A DNA stretch of 64,000 nt, taken from contig DASZBX010000079.1 of NCBI GenBank assembly GCA_035943635.1, positions 1 through 64,000 on the forward strand. The letters run 5' to 3'. The notes beneath the pieces are model-generated. The model was not told the DNA's origin and made no database searches. It worked only from the letters and a program-made list of their open reading frames with translations. How positions within the stretch are numbered: position 1 is the stretch's first letter; each line of letters starts with the position of its first letter. Source of the stretch: DASZBX01 sp035943635 (lineage in GTDB: Bacteria > Actinomycetota > Actinomycetes > Streptomycetales > Catenulisporaceae). Made by a program: the position numbers and the translations under genes. Shown here one piece after another: positions 51,563 to 60,022 of the stretch.

Positions 51563-53518
51563 ATGAACAGCTCCAACCATCGCATGCCACCACGTCTCAG
51601 ACGCCTGTTTCTAGTCCTGCTCACCCTGCTCGCCACAGGCGCGTTGGTGTCCCAGAGTGCGTACGCGGACGACACCACCGTGTCCTACGACACGCTGCGC
51701 ACCGGGTGGGATCCGAACGAGCCGGGGCTGAGCCCCGCGGCGGTGCCCGGTTCCGGTTTCGGCCAGCTGTTCTCCACGGCCGTGACCGGCCAGGTCTACG
51801 CGCAACCACTGGTGGTCGGCAACACGCTGGTGGCGGCCACCGAGGCGAACAACATCTACGGGATCAACGCCACGACGGGCGCGGTACTTTGGTCGCGCAA
51901 CGTCGGGGCCCCGGAACCGATTTGGACGACCTGCGGGGACCTGACCCCGCAGGTCGGGATCACCAGCACCCCGGTCTACGACCCGGCGACCAAGTCGGTG
52001 TTCTTCCTCGCCAAGGTCAACGACGGGCCGCACTACTACCTGCACTCGGTGGACCTGGCCACCGGCGCCGAGCGGTCCGGCTGGCCGATCGCGGTCTCCG
52101 GGACCCCGAGCAACGACAGCGCCCACCCGTTCGACTCGGCGACCGCGCTCCAGCGCCCGGGCCTGCTGCTGCTCGGCGGCGTGGTCTACGCCGCGTTCGG
52201 CAGCTCGTGTGACCAAGGGTCCTACGACGGGTACGTGGCCGGGTTCAACACCACCACCCCGACCATGTCCACCCTGTGGTCCGCCGAGGCGGGCAGCGCG
52301 GACGGTGAGGCCGCGATCTGGCAGTCCGGCGGCGGCCTGGTCTCCGACGGGCCCGGGCGCATCATCTTCACCAGCGGCAACGGCTTCGACCCGCCGAAGG
52401 GACCCGGGAACAACCCCCCGGCCACCCTGGGCGACTCGGTGGTGCGCCTGCAGGTCAACGCCAACGGCTCGCTCTCGGCCAAGGACTTCTTCAGCCCCAA
52501 CAACAACGCCCAGCTCTCGGCCGGCGACTCGGACTTCGGCTCCGGCGGCCCACTGGCACTGCCCAACGGTTTCGGCACCACCGCCCACCCGGACCTGCTC
52601 GTGCAGGTCGGCAAAGACGGCCGGGTGTTCCTGCTGGACCGCGACAACCTCGGCGGGATGGGCCAGGGGCCCGGCGGCAGTGACAACTCCGTGGGCCCGC
52701 CGGTGGGCCCGTTCAACGGCTTGTGGGGCCACCCGGCGTTCTGGGGCGGGGACGGCGGCTACGTCTACGACGTGGAGAACGGCGGACCGCTGCGGGCGTT
52801 GAAATACTCCGTCAACGCCAACGGCCTGCCTCAGCTGACCTCGGCCGGCACCAGCTCGGCGACCTTCGCCCTCGGAGCCGGATCCCCCCTGATCACCTCC
52901 TCCGGCTCCACCTCCGGCTCCGCCGTCCTCTGGGTCGTGCACACCAACGACGACACCGGCGTCGGGGCCACCTTGCAGGCCTATAACCCCGTGCCCCAGA
53001 GCGGTAAGCTCACCCTGCTCTGGTCCGCGTCCATCGGCACCGCGGCGAAGTTCACCGTTCCCGCCGCCAACGCCGGCCGAGTGTACCTCGGCACACGCGA
53101 CGGCCACATCCTCGCCTTCGGGCCCACCACCACGACCGGGGGCACCGGGCCGGTCACCTCCGGGGTCACCGGCAAGTGCCTGGACGACAACAACAGCGGC
53201 GCCGACGCCACCCCGGTGATCATCTACGACTGCAACGGCGGAGCCAACCAGAACTGGACCTTCACCAACGGCACCTTGCAGATCAACGGCAAGTGCGCGG
53301 ACGTCACCGGGCAGGGCACCGCCAACGGCACCAAGGTCGAACTCTGGGACTGCAACGGCGGGACCAACCAGCAGTGGACGGCGCAGTCCAACGGCGAACT
53401 GGTCAGCACCGCCTCCGGCCGGTGCCTGGACGACCCGGGCTTCTCCACCGTCAACCAGACCCAGGTCGTCATCTGGGACTGCAACAACGGCGCCAACCAG
53501 CACTGGGCACTTCCTTAG
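51563..53518 (+). CDS. Secreted PQQ-like beta-propeller protein with C-terminal ricin-type lectin domain
   Basis: The 651-aa protein has a signal peptide (about 1-34; RLFLVLLTLLATGALVSQ, cleavage near AYA-DD). Residues about 60-520 form a PQQ/pyrrolo-quinoline-like beta-propeller with blades such as LVAATEANNIYGINATTGAV, VYLGTRDGHILAFGP and LLVQVGKDGRVFLLDRDN. Residues about 530-651 are a RICIN domain with repeats KCLDDNNSGADATPV, YDCNGGANQNW, LWDCNGGTNQQW and IWDCNNGANQHW (QxW motifs). The lectin should bind a polysaccharide outside the cell while the propeller acts as an enzyme or scaffold. ATG 51563 is used because the signal peptide starts there; the frame reaches back to 51365 without support. 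Confidence 0.9.
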   Translation: MNSSNHRMPPRLRRLFLVLLTLLATGALVSQSAYADDTTVSYDTLRTGWDPNEPGLSPAAVPGSGFGQLFSTAVTGQVYAQPLVVGNTLVAATEANNIYGINATTGAVLWSRNVGAPEPIWTTCGDLTPQVGITSTPVYDPATKSVFFLAKVNDGPHYYLHSVDLATGAERSGWPIAVSGTPSNDSAHPFDSATALQRPGLLLLGGVVYAAFGSSCDQGSYDGYVAGFNTTTPTMSTLWSAEAGSADGEAAIWQSGGGLVSDGPGRIIFTSGNGFDPPKGPGNNPPATLGDSVVRLQVNANGSLSAKDFFSPNNNAQLSAGDSDFGSGGPLALPNGFGTTAHPDLLVQVGKDGRVFLLDRDNLGGMGQGPGGSDNSVGPPVGPFNGLWGHPAFWGGDGGYVYDVENGGPLRALKYSVNANGLPQLTSAGTSSATFALGAGSPLITSSGSTSGSAVLWVVHTNDDTGVGATLQAYNPVPQSGKLTLLWSASIGTAAKFTVPAANAGRVYLGTRDGHILAFGPTTTTGGTGPVTSGVTGKCLDDNNSGADATPVIIYDCNGGANQNWTFTNGTLQINGKCADVTGQGTANGTKVELWDCNGGTNQQWTAQSNGELVSTASGRCLDDPGFSTVNQTQVVIWDCNNGANQHWALP

Positions 53519-53694
53519 ACACACCAGTCGACGATGGTGCGGCCGGGGACGAGAGTATCCCTCGGCCGCACACCGAACTTGCCGCCGGCCGTCTCCCGGC
53601 GGCCGGCGGCAAGTCGGACTCTCAGAGCTCACGCAATGCTCCCAGTGGCCCGGGTTGGGTCATCGCCTCGGGCCCTCCAGGCTGTGGGCGCGGC

Positions 53695-53866
53695 TAGACG
53701 AGTTGTTCCGGATTCTGGCGCGGCGAAACGGCTGATCGGCGGCGCCTGGCCGCACGCCGCGGCCAGGCGCCGCCGATCAGCCGTTTCGCCGCGCACACTC
53801 ACCCGGCAGGCCAGCGCACCTACCGGCAATTCGGCTCAGGCGCCAGAATCCGGAACAACTCGTCTA
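53695..53866. repeat. Large nested inverted repeat (cruciform/foldback structure)
   Basis: Inner arms 53718-53753 and 53759-53794 pair perfectly over 36 bp around the loop ACGCC. Outer arms 53695-53721 and 53840-53866 pair perfectly over 27 bp. The left arms are continuous, while the right ones are separated by 45 nt (53795-53839). The structure sits between two converging genes, and the right outer arm contains the DedA stop codon. It may act as a bidirectional terminator or be an interrupted 59-bp palindrome. Confidence 0.9.
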
Positions 53867-54484
53867 GGTGGTCCGATGGTGGGCGCGTATTCGGGTGCGG
53901 GCGTATCCGCAGGCCAGGGCAAGCGGAAGGGAGAGCACGGCGGCGGCCAGGAACTCCGGGAGGTAGTGCTCCAGGCCCGGGGCGGCGCGCCCGGCTGCAT
54001 AGCCGGCCAGCGTGGTGGTCAGCGTCCAGGCCAGGGCGCCGATCACCTGCCAGGCGACGAACGCCCGCAGGGGCAGGTTCAGCACTCCGGCCAACGGTCC
54101 CATCAGGCTGCGGGCACCCGGGATGAAGCGGGCGGCCAGTAGCGCCGGGCCCGGGCCGCGGCGGGTGGCGAGGTGTTCGATGCGGGTCATGGCCCGCTCG
54201 ATCCGGCTGTTGCGGTGGCGTAGGGGAAGTTGCCGTTCCCCGATCCGCCCGATCAGGTACCCGGTCTGCGCGCCGGCGATGGCCCCGGCGGCCGCGGCGG
54301 CCAGCACCCAGGGCAGGGAGAGATGTCCGGTGGCGCACAGCAGGCCGGCGGTCAGCAGCAGGGTGTCCCCAGGCAGGACGAAGCCGATCGGCAGTGCGGT
54401 CTCGATGAACAGCACCAGGAGAATCCCCGCGGCGGCGTACGGGCCGAGCCCGGTAAGCAGTGAGGTTGCGCTGAACGGGTTCAT
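53864..54484 (-). CDS. DedA-family membrane protein
   Basis: The 206-aa protein has the DedA/SNARE-associated pattern: FIETALPIGFVLPGDTLLL, an amphipathic GYLIGRIGERQLPLRHRN segment, and RFIPGARSLMGPLAGVLNLP with the conserved Arg-Phe-x-Pro-Gly. DedA proteins are thought to flip lipids such as undecaprenyl phosphate or to affect membrane potential and envelope stress. The stop codon lies within a huge inverted repeat. It is divergent from the VIT1-like gene across a TACA/TGTA operator region. Confidence 0.9.
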   Translation of the reverse strand: MNPFSATSLLTGLGPYAAAGILLVLFIETALPIGFVLPGDTLLLTAGLLCATGHLSLPWVLAAAAAGAIAGAQTGYLIGRIGERQLPLRHRNSRIERAMTRIEHLATRRGPGPALLAARFIPGARSLMGPLAGVLNLPLRAFVAWQVIGALAWTLTTTLAGYAAGRAAPGLEHYLPEFLAAAVLSLPLALACGYARTRIRAHHRTT

Positions 54485-54565
54485 ACGGTCCTACCTCCTG
54501 GTTCGCGCGGGGATGACGGTGGTCGGCTCACGCGCGGGCGTGGCACAGTGGACCCCGGGCATGTT

Positions 54566-54598
54566 CTACAGGACTGTAGTAGTTCTACAGTAGCGTAG
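54566..54598. promoter_or_regulatory. BlaI/CopY-type operator (TACA/TGTA repeats)
   Basis: CTACAG-GA-CTGTAG (54566-54579) is a perfect palindrome, and a second CTACAG with a following GTAG lies at 54585-54598. TACA/TGTA half-sites are the hallmark of BlaI/MecI/CopY family operators. No complete gene of that family is in the window. Confidence 0.55.
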
Positions 54599-54603
54599 AT
54601 GAT

Positions 54604-54842
54604 GTGAACCGGAACGGGAGGCCGCGTGCTGCGAAGGCAGAGTTCCAAGTCCGGTCCCGGGTCTCGCCGGGCGGCCGGCGAGTCGGCGTCGGCGGTGCCG
54701 GGGGTCTGGTGGGACGCCGGGTGGGCGCTGCGGCCCGGCCAGGTGCGCGCTGCTCAGCCCGCCACCGCGGTTCGGGGGCGTGGCGAAGGTGCGTGCTGGG
54801 ATAGACGTTGGTCACCGTCGCCGCACTGTGCGCCCTCGGAGT
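54604..54842 (+). pseudogene. Possible decayed BlaI-type regulator
   Basis: Directly after the operator, frames contain GVWWDAGWALRPGQVRAA, which resembles the LWxAGxxLTPxEVRAAL helix region of BlaI/MecI repressors, and a start-like GTG at 54604 in another frame. No continuous frame gives a whole protein. The call rests on one short similarity plus the operator, so it is tentative. Confidence 0.25.
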
Positions 54843-54965
54843 AGCCAATGATCTGCAGGATCTGCTGTCCCCCACGCAAGCCCGGGCCCGCTGACCGACC
54901 AACGGCCCGGGGGACGTCGTACCCGGGCCCCGCGCGACCCGAACCGACAGGAAGAGACTTGCCAC

Positions 54966-55694
54966 GTGGCACCCAAGGAGAACAGCGACCGGCCCGACCA
55001 CGGCGAGCCGCACCAGGGCGCGCTGGGCACCCGGCTCAACTGGCTGCGCGCCGGAGTCCTCGGCGCCAATGACGGGCTGGTGTCCACAGCGGGCTTGGTC
55101 ATCGGGGTCGCCGGAGCGACCAGTTCCACCACGGCGCTGCTCACCGCCGGGCTGGCCGGGCTGCTGGCCGGGTCGTTGTCCATGGCCGTCGGCGAGTATG
55201 TCTCGGTCAGTTCCCAGCGCGACGCGGAACAAGCCTCCCTCAGGCTGGAACGTCGCGAACTGGCCACCGACCCGGACGCGGAGCTGGCCGAATTGGCGGG
55301 CTTGTACCAGGCCAAGGGTCTGAGCCCCGATCTGGCTCGCGAGGTGGCACAGCAGCTGACCCGTCACGATGCGCTCGGCGCCCACGCCGAGACCGAACTG
55401 GGCATCGATCCGCAGGCTCTGACCAATCCCTGGCACGCCGCCGGGGCCAGTCTGCTCGCTTTCGTCGCCGGCGCGCTGCTGCCACTTCTGGCGATCGTGC
55501 TGCCGCCCGCCCCGGTACGGCTCTACGTCACCGTCGCCTCCGTGCTCGGCGCGCTCGTCCTGTGCGGCTGGGGCAGCGCCCGCCTCGGGCACGCACCAGT
55601 GCGCGCAGGAGTGTTGCGCAACGTCGCCGGAGGCGCGCTGGCCATGGCTGTCACCTATGGTGTCGGATCGCTGCTGGGCGCTTCAGGAATCTGA
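54966..55694 (+). CDS. VIT1/CCC1-family iron/manganese transporter-like protein
   Basis: The 242-aa protein has the VIT1 fold: WLRAGVLGANDGLVSTAGLV near residues 25-44, SLSMAVGEYVSVSSQRDAEQ in TM2 and the cytosolic metal-binding helix after it, then three C-terminal TM segments (about 160-240). VIT1/CCC1 proteins move Fe2+ or Mn2+ out of the cytoplasm. GTG start at 54966 with AGGAAGAGA upstream. The operator in the gap to DedA may regulate it. With EfeU nearby, the region has an iron-handling theme. Confidence 0.9.
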   Translation: MAPKENSDRPDHGEPHQGALGTRLNWLRAGVLGANDGLVSTAGLVIGVAGATSSTTALLTAGLAGLLAGSLSMAVGEYVSVSSQRDAEQASLRLERRELATDPDAELAELAGLYQAKGLSPDLAREVAQQLTRHDALGAHAETELGIDPQALTNPWHAAGASLLAFVAGALLPLLAIVLPPAPVRLYVTVASVLGALVLCGWGSARLGHAPVRAGVLRNVAGGALAMAVTYGVGSLLGASGI

Positions 55695-55782
55695 TGCGCC
55701 GGTCCGGATTCTCTCGACCGGTCCGGCCGAACCTCCGGCGGCTCGATGCGATCACGCCGAAACGGCCGGCAACACCGGCGCC

Positions 55783-55968
55783 TTAGACCATAGGACTCGG
55801 CCGGCTGACGGTTGGCGATCGTGCGGGGCGAAGTCCAGGCGGACCAGTGCGGGCATGCACCAGGAAACCGGCTCGGGTCAGCCCACGGGTCGGGGACCGG
55901 GCGATCCCCGCATCGTCCTCGACCACCAAGACCCGCAGACCGGCGGCGGTATCGACAGTGTCCGTCAT
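55783..55968 (-). pseudogene. Response regulator N-terminal fragment
   Basis: The 61-codon frame begins MTDTVDTAAG and LRVLVVEDDAGIARS, the first strand and acidic pocket of a receiver domain, then TRGLTRAGFLVHA. It stops before the phospho-acceptor Asp and the DNA-binding domain, whereas OmpR-type regulators have about 220-240 residues. It is a truncated remnant at the end of the redox operon. Confidence 0.6.
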
Positions 55969-56003
55969 CAGATCCCCACGATCCTTCTCCATCAGCGGCG
56001 CCC

Positions 56004-56240
56004 TCATCTGCGGGTCGCCTGGCCGGCGTTGACTAGTTTCAGGGCCAGTGTCGGGCAGGCGGCAGCGGCGAGCCTGGCGTGGTGGAGCAGGTGGTCCGGG
56101 ATCGTCTGGTCGGACAGGACCGGGTATCCCCAGGGGTCCTTCCCGATCATCTCGGGTAAGGCCTCGATGCACACGCCGTGGGCGTGGCAGGCCAGCGGGT
56201 TGACCCTCAATCGCTGCCCGCCGCCGTCTTTCGCCATCAT
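56004..56240 (-). CDS. Small ferredoxin, [3Fe-4S]-type
   Basis: The 78-aa protein has the ligands CHAHGVC near residues 18-24 and a distal CP in ACPTLAL, i.e. Cys-x5-Cys...Cys-Pro with His at the fourth position. This is the pattern of actinobacterial [3Fe-4S] ferredoxins, which often serve cytochromes P450 or flavoproteins. The ATG overlaps the NuoF-like stop as ATGA, so it probably accepts or gives electrons to that protein. Confidence 0.9.
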   Translation of the reverse strand: MMAKDGGGQRLRVNPLACHAHGVCIEALPEMIGKDPWGYPVLSDQTIPDHLLHHARLAAAACPTLALKLVNAGQATRR

Positions 56241-57568
56241 CGTGCCCTTCCGAGAAGCGGTGCGGCCGGGGCCGGCGGACCGGCCGGTACCGGCAGCAGC
56301 GGCGGGAGCCCGGCGCCCTGGCACGGGCCGTGCGTGGTGTGTGCCCGAACATCGGTGCCGAAGACGGTCATCGCGCTGGTGATCAGGCGGACCGCGCCGT
56401 CCGGGTGGCGGCAGGCGCCGCGCCCGGTCACATAGGGGGCGATGCGGGCCAGGTGGTCCGGTCCCCTGCGGTCCCCGCGCCAGGCCAGCGCTTCCAGGCC
56501 CAGGGCCAGGGAGGGCAGGCCGTTGACGCACGGGCCGCACTGTCCGGCGCTCTGCTCGGCCAGGTAGCGGGCGACCCGGGCGGTCTCGGCCAGGCCGCAT
56601 GCGCCGGCCGGCAATGCCACGAAGATCCCGGCGCCCATGGCCGCGCCGGCCGCCGCCAGCGCGGCCGGGGTGATCGCGGTGGCCTGGAAGCGGGCGGCCT
56701 GCAGCCAGGCGCCGAAGTAGCCGCCGGCCAATACCGCCTGGAGCGGTTCGGTCGGGCCGCCGGCCAGGGCGAGCAGGTCCTGCCCGGTGATCCCGAGCGG
56801 GATCTCGTACACGCCGGGCGCGGCGACCGCGCCGCCGACCGTGACCAGGGCCGTGCCCGGGGCGTCCTTGGTCCCGGCGGAGCGGAACCAGTCGGGTCCG
56901 TGCCGGGTGATCAGGGCCAGGTGGGCGAGGGTTTCGATGTTGTTGACCAGGGTCGGGCGCCCGTCCACGCCGCGCTCGAACGGCCGCGGCGGGCTGAACA
57001 GCGGCAAGGCCGGGCCACCGTTCAGCAGCCGCACCAGAGAGGTCTCCTCGCTGGCGACATACCGGTTGGGCACGGGCACCAGCCGCACGTGCGCGGTGTC
57101 GATCCCGGCTTCGCGCCGTTCGGCCAGGGCACGGTGCACGGTGTCGAGCACGGCGGCGGCGTCCTCGTGCACGCACAGATGTGCCGTGCCCGCGCCCACT
57201 GCGCGGGCGGCCAGCGCGATCCCGTCCAGGACCAGGTGCGGGGCGACGGCCAGCAGTGCGTGGTCCTTCATGCTCGCCGGCTCGCCCTCACAGCCGTTGG
57301 CCACGAGAACCGGCCCGGCCGTCCTGGCCCGGCGGCCGGCCTGGGCGGTGGCCGCGATCACGGACCGCATCTTGCGCCCGGTCGGGAATCCCGCCCCGCC
57401 CCGGCCGGTCAGACCGCTGTGGTCGGCCGCGTCCAGGACCGCCTCGGCTCCCAGGTGCGGCAGCGGGCCGTGCCGGCGCAGGTGGTCGGCCAGGTCCGCC
57501 GGACCGCCCGCGCCGGCCAGCAGGCCGGCCGGGGCGGCCATGGCGCGCACGGGTACGGTGGCGCTCAT
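56237..57568 (-). CDS. NuoF-like FMN/Fe-S NADH-binding oxidoreductase
   Basis: The 443-aa protein resembles NuoF, the NADH- and FMN-binding subunit of complex I: GRGGAGFPTGRKM near residue 56, NGCEGEPASMKDHALL, PTLVNNIETLAHL, an SLBB-like segment and a C-terminal Fe-S region. In NuoF the cluster is bound by CGxCxPC plus a late Cys. Here the segment reads SAGQCGPC with a late GACRHP, so the first Cys is replaced by Ala. The soluble protein probably moves electrons between NAD(P)H and its neighbours, the ferredoxin and the ferric-reductase-like membrane protein. The ATG at 57568 is chosen for GAGAGG upstream; GTG at 57601, overlapping the preceding stop, is an alternative. Confidence 0.88.
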   Translation of the reverse strand: MSATVPVRAMAAPAGLLAGAGGPADLADHLRRHGPLPHLGAEAVLDAADHSGLTGRGGAGFPTGRKMRSVIAATAQAGRRARTAGPVLVANGCEGEPASMKDHALLAVAPHLVLDGIALAARAVGAGTAHLCVHEDAAAVLDTVHRALAERREAGIDTAHVRLVPVPNRYVASEETSLVRLLNGGPALPLFSPPRPFERGVDGRPTLVNNIETLAHLALITRHGPDWFRSAGTKDAPGTALVTVGGAVAAPGVYEIPLGITGQDLLALAGGPTEPLQAVLAGGYFGAWLQAARFQATAITPAALAAAGAAMGAGIFVALPAGACGLAETARVARYLAEQSAGQCGPCVNGLPSLALGLEALAWRGDRRGPDHLARIAPYVTGRGACRHPDGAVRLITSAMTVFGTDVRAHTTHGPCQGAGLPPLLPVPAGPPAPAAPLLGRAR

Positions 57569-57597
57569 CTGCCAGTCCTCTCGTGTCTCAGGTACGG

Positions 57598-58689
57598 TCA
57601 CCGGCCGCCGCCGGCGCTCGCCGCCAGGGTGCCGGACACACTCGGCCCCCGGATGGTCAGATTCAGCGCCAGGTTCACGCCCGCCGAAGCCGGGCCGGTC
57701 ACGGCGGCCTGGATGTCGCCGCCGCTCAGACCGGTGACATGCCCGGTGTAGAGCGCCGGACTGCCGGTCGGTCCGAAGGTGACCCGGCTACCGGTCATCT
57801 GCACTCCGCCGCCCTGCGCGGCCGGTCCGGTGATCACCACCTGGTAAACGACCTGGCTCGTCGTCCCGGTCCCGTTGATCGTGACGGTGGCCTGCCCGGA
57901 AGCCGAGGTGACGGTACTGATCGTGCCGGTGGTCGACGTGGTCAGCGGCAGCGGCGGCAGGGCGGAGGCGGCTGCGCTCGCCGTCGACGGGGACCCGCCC
58001 GGCCCGGCGGCCGGCGGTGCGGGCGTTCCGGCGCGGGCGGCCCAGCCGGCGTGCAGCGGGCCGCCGATCGTCCAGGCAGCCCCGGCGACCAGGGCGATCG
58101 CGCCGAAAGACCCGGCGGTCACCCGTAGCCCGGCGTGCTCGGGCCACCCGGAGTTCAACCGCCACACCCCGGCGGCGGCGACAGCCAGGACGCACAGGAC
58201 CGTGAGCCCGAGGATCACCGGTGACTTCGCGTCCGAGCCGGTGCCCAGGCCGTGTACCACGGCCAGCGGCCAACATGCGTAGGAGAACCAGTGCACCAGC
58301 CGCCACCACCGGTGCCCGACCCGGGTCCGCAGCAGACTGGTGACCGTGATCGCGATTAGCAGGTCGAACGCCACCGTGCCCAGGCCCAGCCACAGCGGCC
58401 GGTACGCCGAGAGAAACGGCACCAGGACCGCGAACCAGCCCACCGGCGCGAACGAATCCAGTTCCGCCGTCCCGATGTGCAGCACCAGGAACACCGTGAC
58501 CAGCAGGGAGAGGTTGCGGTGCACGCCGATCGCCACCAACCGGGGCCAGCGCTCGGTTGCGTGCCGGACCTGCACCAGGACGCCCAGGACCACACTCGCG
58601 GTCAGCAGGACGAGGGCGATCACGCCCGTGGCGCGGGTCGCGTACCACAGCGGCGTGGTCGATGTGACCACCGACGAAGCAGTGATCAC
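57598..58689 (-). CDS. Ferric-reductase-like transmembrane protein with extracytoplasmic C-terminal domain
   Basis: The 363-aa protein has about six N-terminal TM helices in the style of ferric reductase-like/NOX b-type haem domains, with candidate haem His in IGVHRNLSLL, LVLHIGTAEL, RLVHWFSYACWP and AVVHGLG. A Pro/Ala/Ser-rich linker (about 220-245) leads to a beta-rich domain outside the membrane (about 250-355). It should carry electrons across the membrane to an external acceptor. The C-terminal domain lacks the [S/T]GA[T/S] motif that ApbE flavinylates, so it is probably not the ApbE target. GTG start overlaps the ApbE stop (GTGA). Confidence 0.85.
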   Translation of the reverse strand: MITASSVVTSTTPLWYATRATGVIALVLLTASVVLGVLVQVRHATERWPRLVAIGVHRNLSLLVTVFLVLHIGTAELDSFAPVGWFAVLVPFLSAYRPLWLGLGTVAFDLLIAITVTSLLRTRVGHRWWRLVHWFSYACWPLAVVHGLGTGSDAKSPVILGLTVLCVLAVAAAGVWRLNSGWPEHAGLRVTAGSFGAIALVAGAAWTIGGPLHAGWAARAGTPAPPAAGPGGSPSTASAAASALPPLPLTTSTTGTISTVTSASGQATVTINGTGTTSQVVYQVVITGPAAQGGGVQMTGSRVTFGPTGSPALYTGHVTGLSGGDIQAAVTGPASAGVNLALNLTIRGPSVSGTLAASAGGGR

Positions 58690-59747
58690 GAGGTTTCCTC
58701 ACTGCCGGGATCCGGCCACCTTGCGACGGTGACGACCTGGCCGTCGTGCCGCACCAGCCGGGCCGGCAACCCCGCGTCGGCCAACCAGCGGCGTGCCGCC
58801 TGTCCGCGCACGATCGCCGCGGTGGCTGCGATGTTGGCGTCCACGCAACTCGACGCCGCGACGCTGACGGTACGCCAGCACGACTCGGCCGGCCGGCCGG
58901 TGCGCGGCTGCAGGATGTGGTGCAGCACGCCGGGCACACCGACCTCGGCGGCCTCGGCGGTCTGCCCGGGCCCGGCCGTCCCGACGCCGGCTCCGAGGTC
59001 CGCAACCGTCTCACGATCCTCGGCGGCGGTCCAGCGACGGACCGTGGTACTCGAGGTGGCCAAGCCGCCTTCGACCATGGTGACCGTCTGCCCGGGCGCG
59101 TCGACCGGGGACCGGTGGTCGTCGGTCACCCGGACCCGCCAGCCGCCCGCCGGGGCCGGCCCGGCGACCGCGATGTCCCCGCTCAGGCTGACCAGGACGC
59201 CGCACCCGGCCGCTTCCCGGGCCCGCCGGGCGGCACGGTCGGCGGCCAGCGCCTTGGCCGTGGCGCCGAAATCCAGCCGGGATCCGGCCGGGATGCGCAC
59301 CACGGCGCGCTCGCGGTCCCACTCGATCGCGCGCCAGCCGGGCGCGGGCACCGGCCCGGACACGGTCAGCGTCACGCCGCGGGCGCGCAGCAGCTCGAAG
59401 TCGCGGTCGTACCCGGCCGCCACCAGGCCCGCCCCGATCGTCGGATCCACGTCGCCCCCGGTCAGCTCGGCCGCGCGCAGCGCCGTCTCCAGCGCCTCGG
59501 CGAACAGGGCGCCGACCGCGACCGGCGTGCCCGCCATGGCGTTGACCCGGGACAGGTCCGAGTCGGGCCGGAACCGGCTGCACGCGGCGTCCACGGCGGC
59601 GACCTCGATGCGCACCGGGCCGAGCGCCGCCGCGATCAGATCCGGGTCGGCGCTCAGGACGACCGCCGTCCCACCAAGCGCCGGGAACTGCGCCCGCCCG
59701 ACACCGGCCGGTGGCGGGCACGCCGCGGCCGACGGCCAGGCGTTCAC
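58686..59747 (-). CDS. apbE: ApbE-type FAD:protein FMN transferase
   Basis: The 353-aa protein matches ApbE: ACSRFRPDSDLSRVNA near residue 55, GGDVDPTIGAGLVAAGYDRD, LDFGATAKALAADRAA, VLVSLSGDIAVAGP (Mg-binding) and LATSSTTVRRW. ApbE attaches FMN by a phosphodiester bond to Thr/Ser of FMN-binding proteins, often in membrane redox systems. A target with the [S/T]GA[T/S] motif is not found in this window. The late segment DANIAATAAIVRGQ carries the usual D-x-x-x-T-A pattern. GTG start at 59747 overlaps the neighbouring small membrane protein stop. Confidence 0.92.
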   Translation of the reverse strand: MNAWPSAAACPPPAGVGRAQFPALGGTAVVLSADPDLIAAALGPVRIEVAAVDAACSRFRPDSDLSRVNAMAGTPVAVGALFAEALETALRAAELTGGDVDPTIGAGLVAAGYDRDFELLRARGVTLTVSGPVPAPGWRAIEWDRERAVVRIPAGSRLDFGATAKALAADRAARRAREAAGCGVLVSLSGDIAVAGPAPAGGWRVRVTDDHRSPVDAPGQTVTMVEGGLATSSTTVRRWTAAEDRETVADLGAGVGTAGPGQTAEAAEVGVPGVLHHILQPRTGRPAESCWRTVSVAASSCVDANIAATAAIVRGQAARRWLADAGLPARLVRHDGQVVTVARWPDPGSEETS

Positions 59748-60022
59748 GATCCGCCGGAGGAGACCTGGCCGGGGCCCGCTCCCTGACCCGGCCCGGAGAC
59801 CGGGCCCTGCAGGCCGCCGTTCGTGCCACCGGACGACGTGCCGTTGCCGCCGCCCGGTCCCGAACCGAGGTGCGGCAGGTGGGTGGGCAGCAGGTGGGCG
59901 AACCCGGCCGCCAGGATTGCCGCCCCGGCGACCGAGCTGATCCCGATCCGCCAGGTCACCGCAGTGATCCGGGCCACGGCGCCGTCGCGCTGCTGGGCCG
60001 CCTTGCGTGTTCTGGCATCCAT
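59744..60022 (-). CDS. Small membrane protein with Gly-rich tail
   Basis: The 92-aa product has a basic start (DARTRKAAQQRDGAV), one hydrophobic segment near residues 25-45 (WRIGISSVAGAAILAAGFAH) and a Gly/Ser/Pro-rich C-terminal tail. The family is not known. The ATG at 60022 is plausible, and the stop overlaps the ApbE start, so it belongs to the redox operon. It may be a membrane anchor or assembly factor. Confidence 0.7.
   Translation of the reverse strand: MDARTRKAAQQRDGAVARITAVTWRIGISSVAGAAILAAGFAHLLPTHLPHLGSGPGGGNGTSSGGTNGGLQGPVSGPGQGAGPGQVSSGGS

Larger units (their letters stand above)
54485..54965. other. Divergent control region between DedA and VIT1-like genes
   Basis: It holds a TACA/TGTA-type operator in its left part. 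The remainder may be the decayed gene of a BlaI-type regulator. No intact gene is supported here. Confidence 0.45.

Noticed and set aside
51611..53632. A 673-codon minus-strand frame opposite the propeller/lectin gene
   Set aside because: It has no motif and is explained as the antisense of a well-supported gene with signal peptide and lectin repeats.
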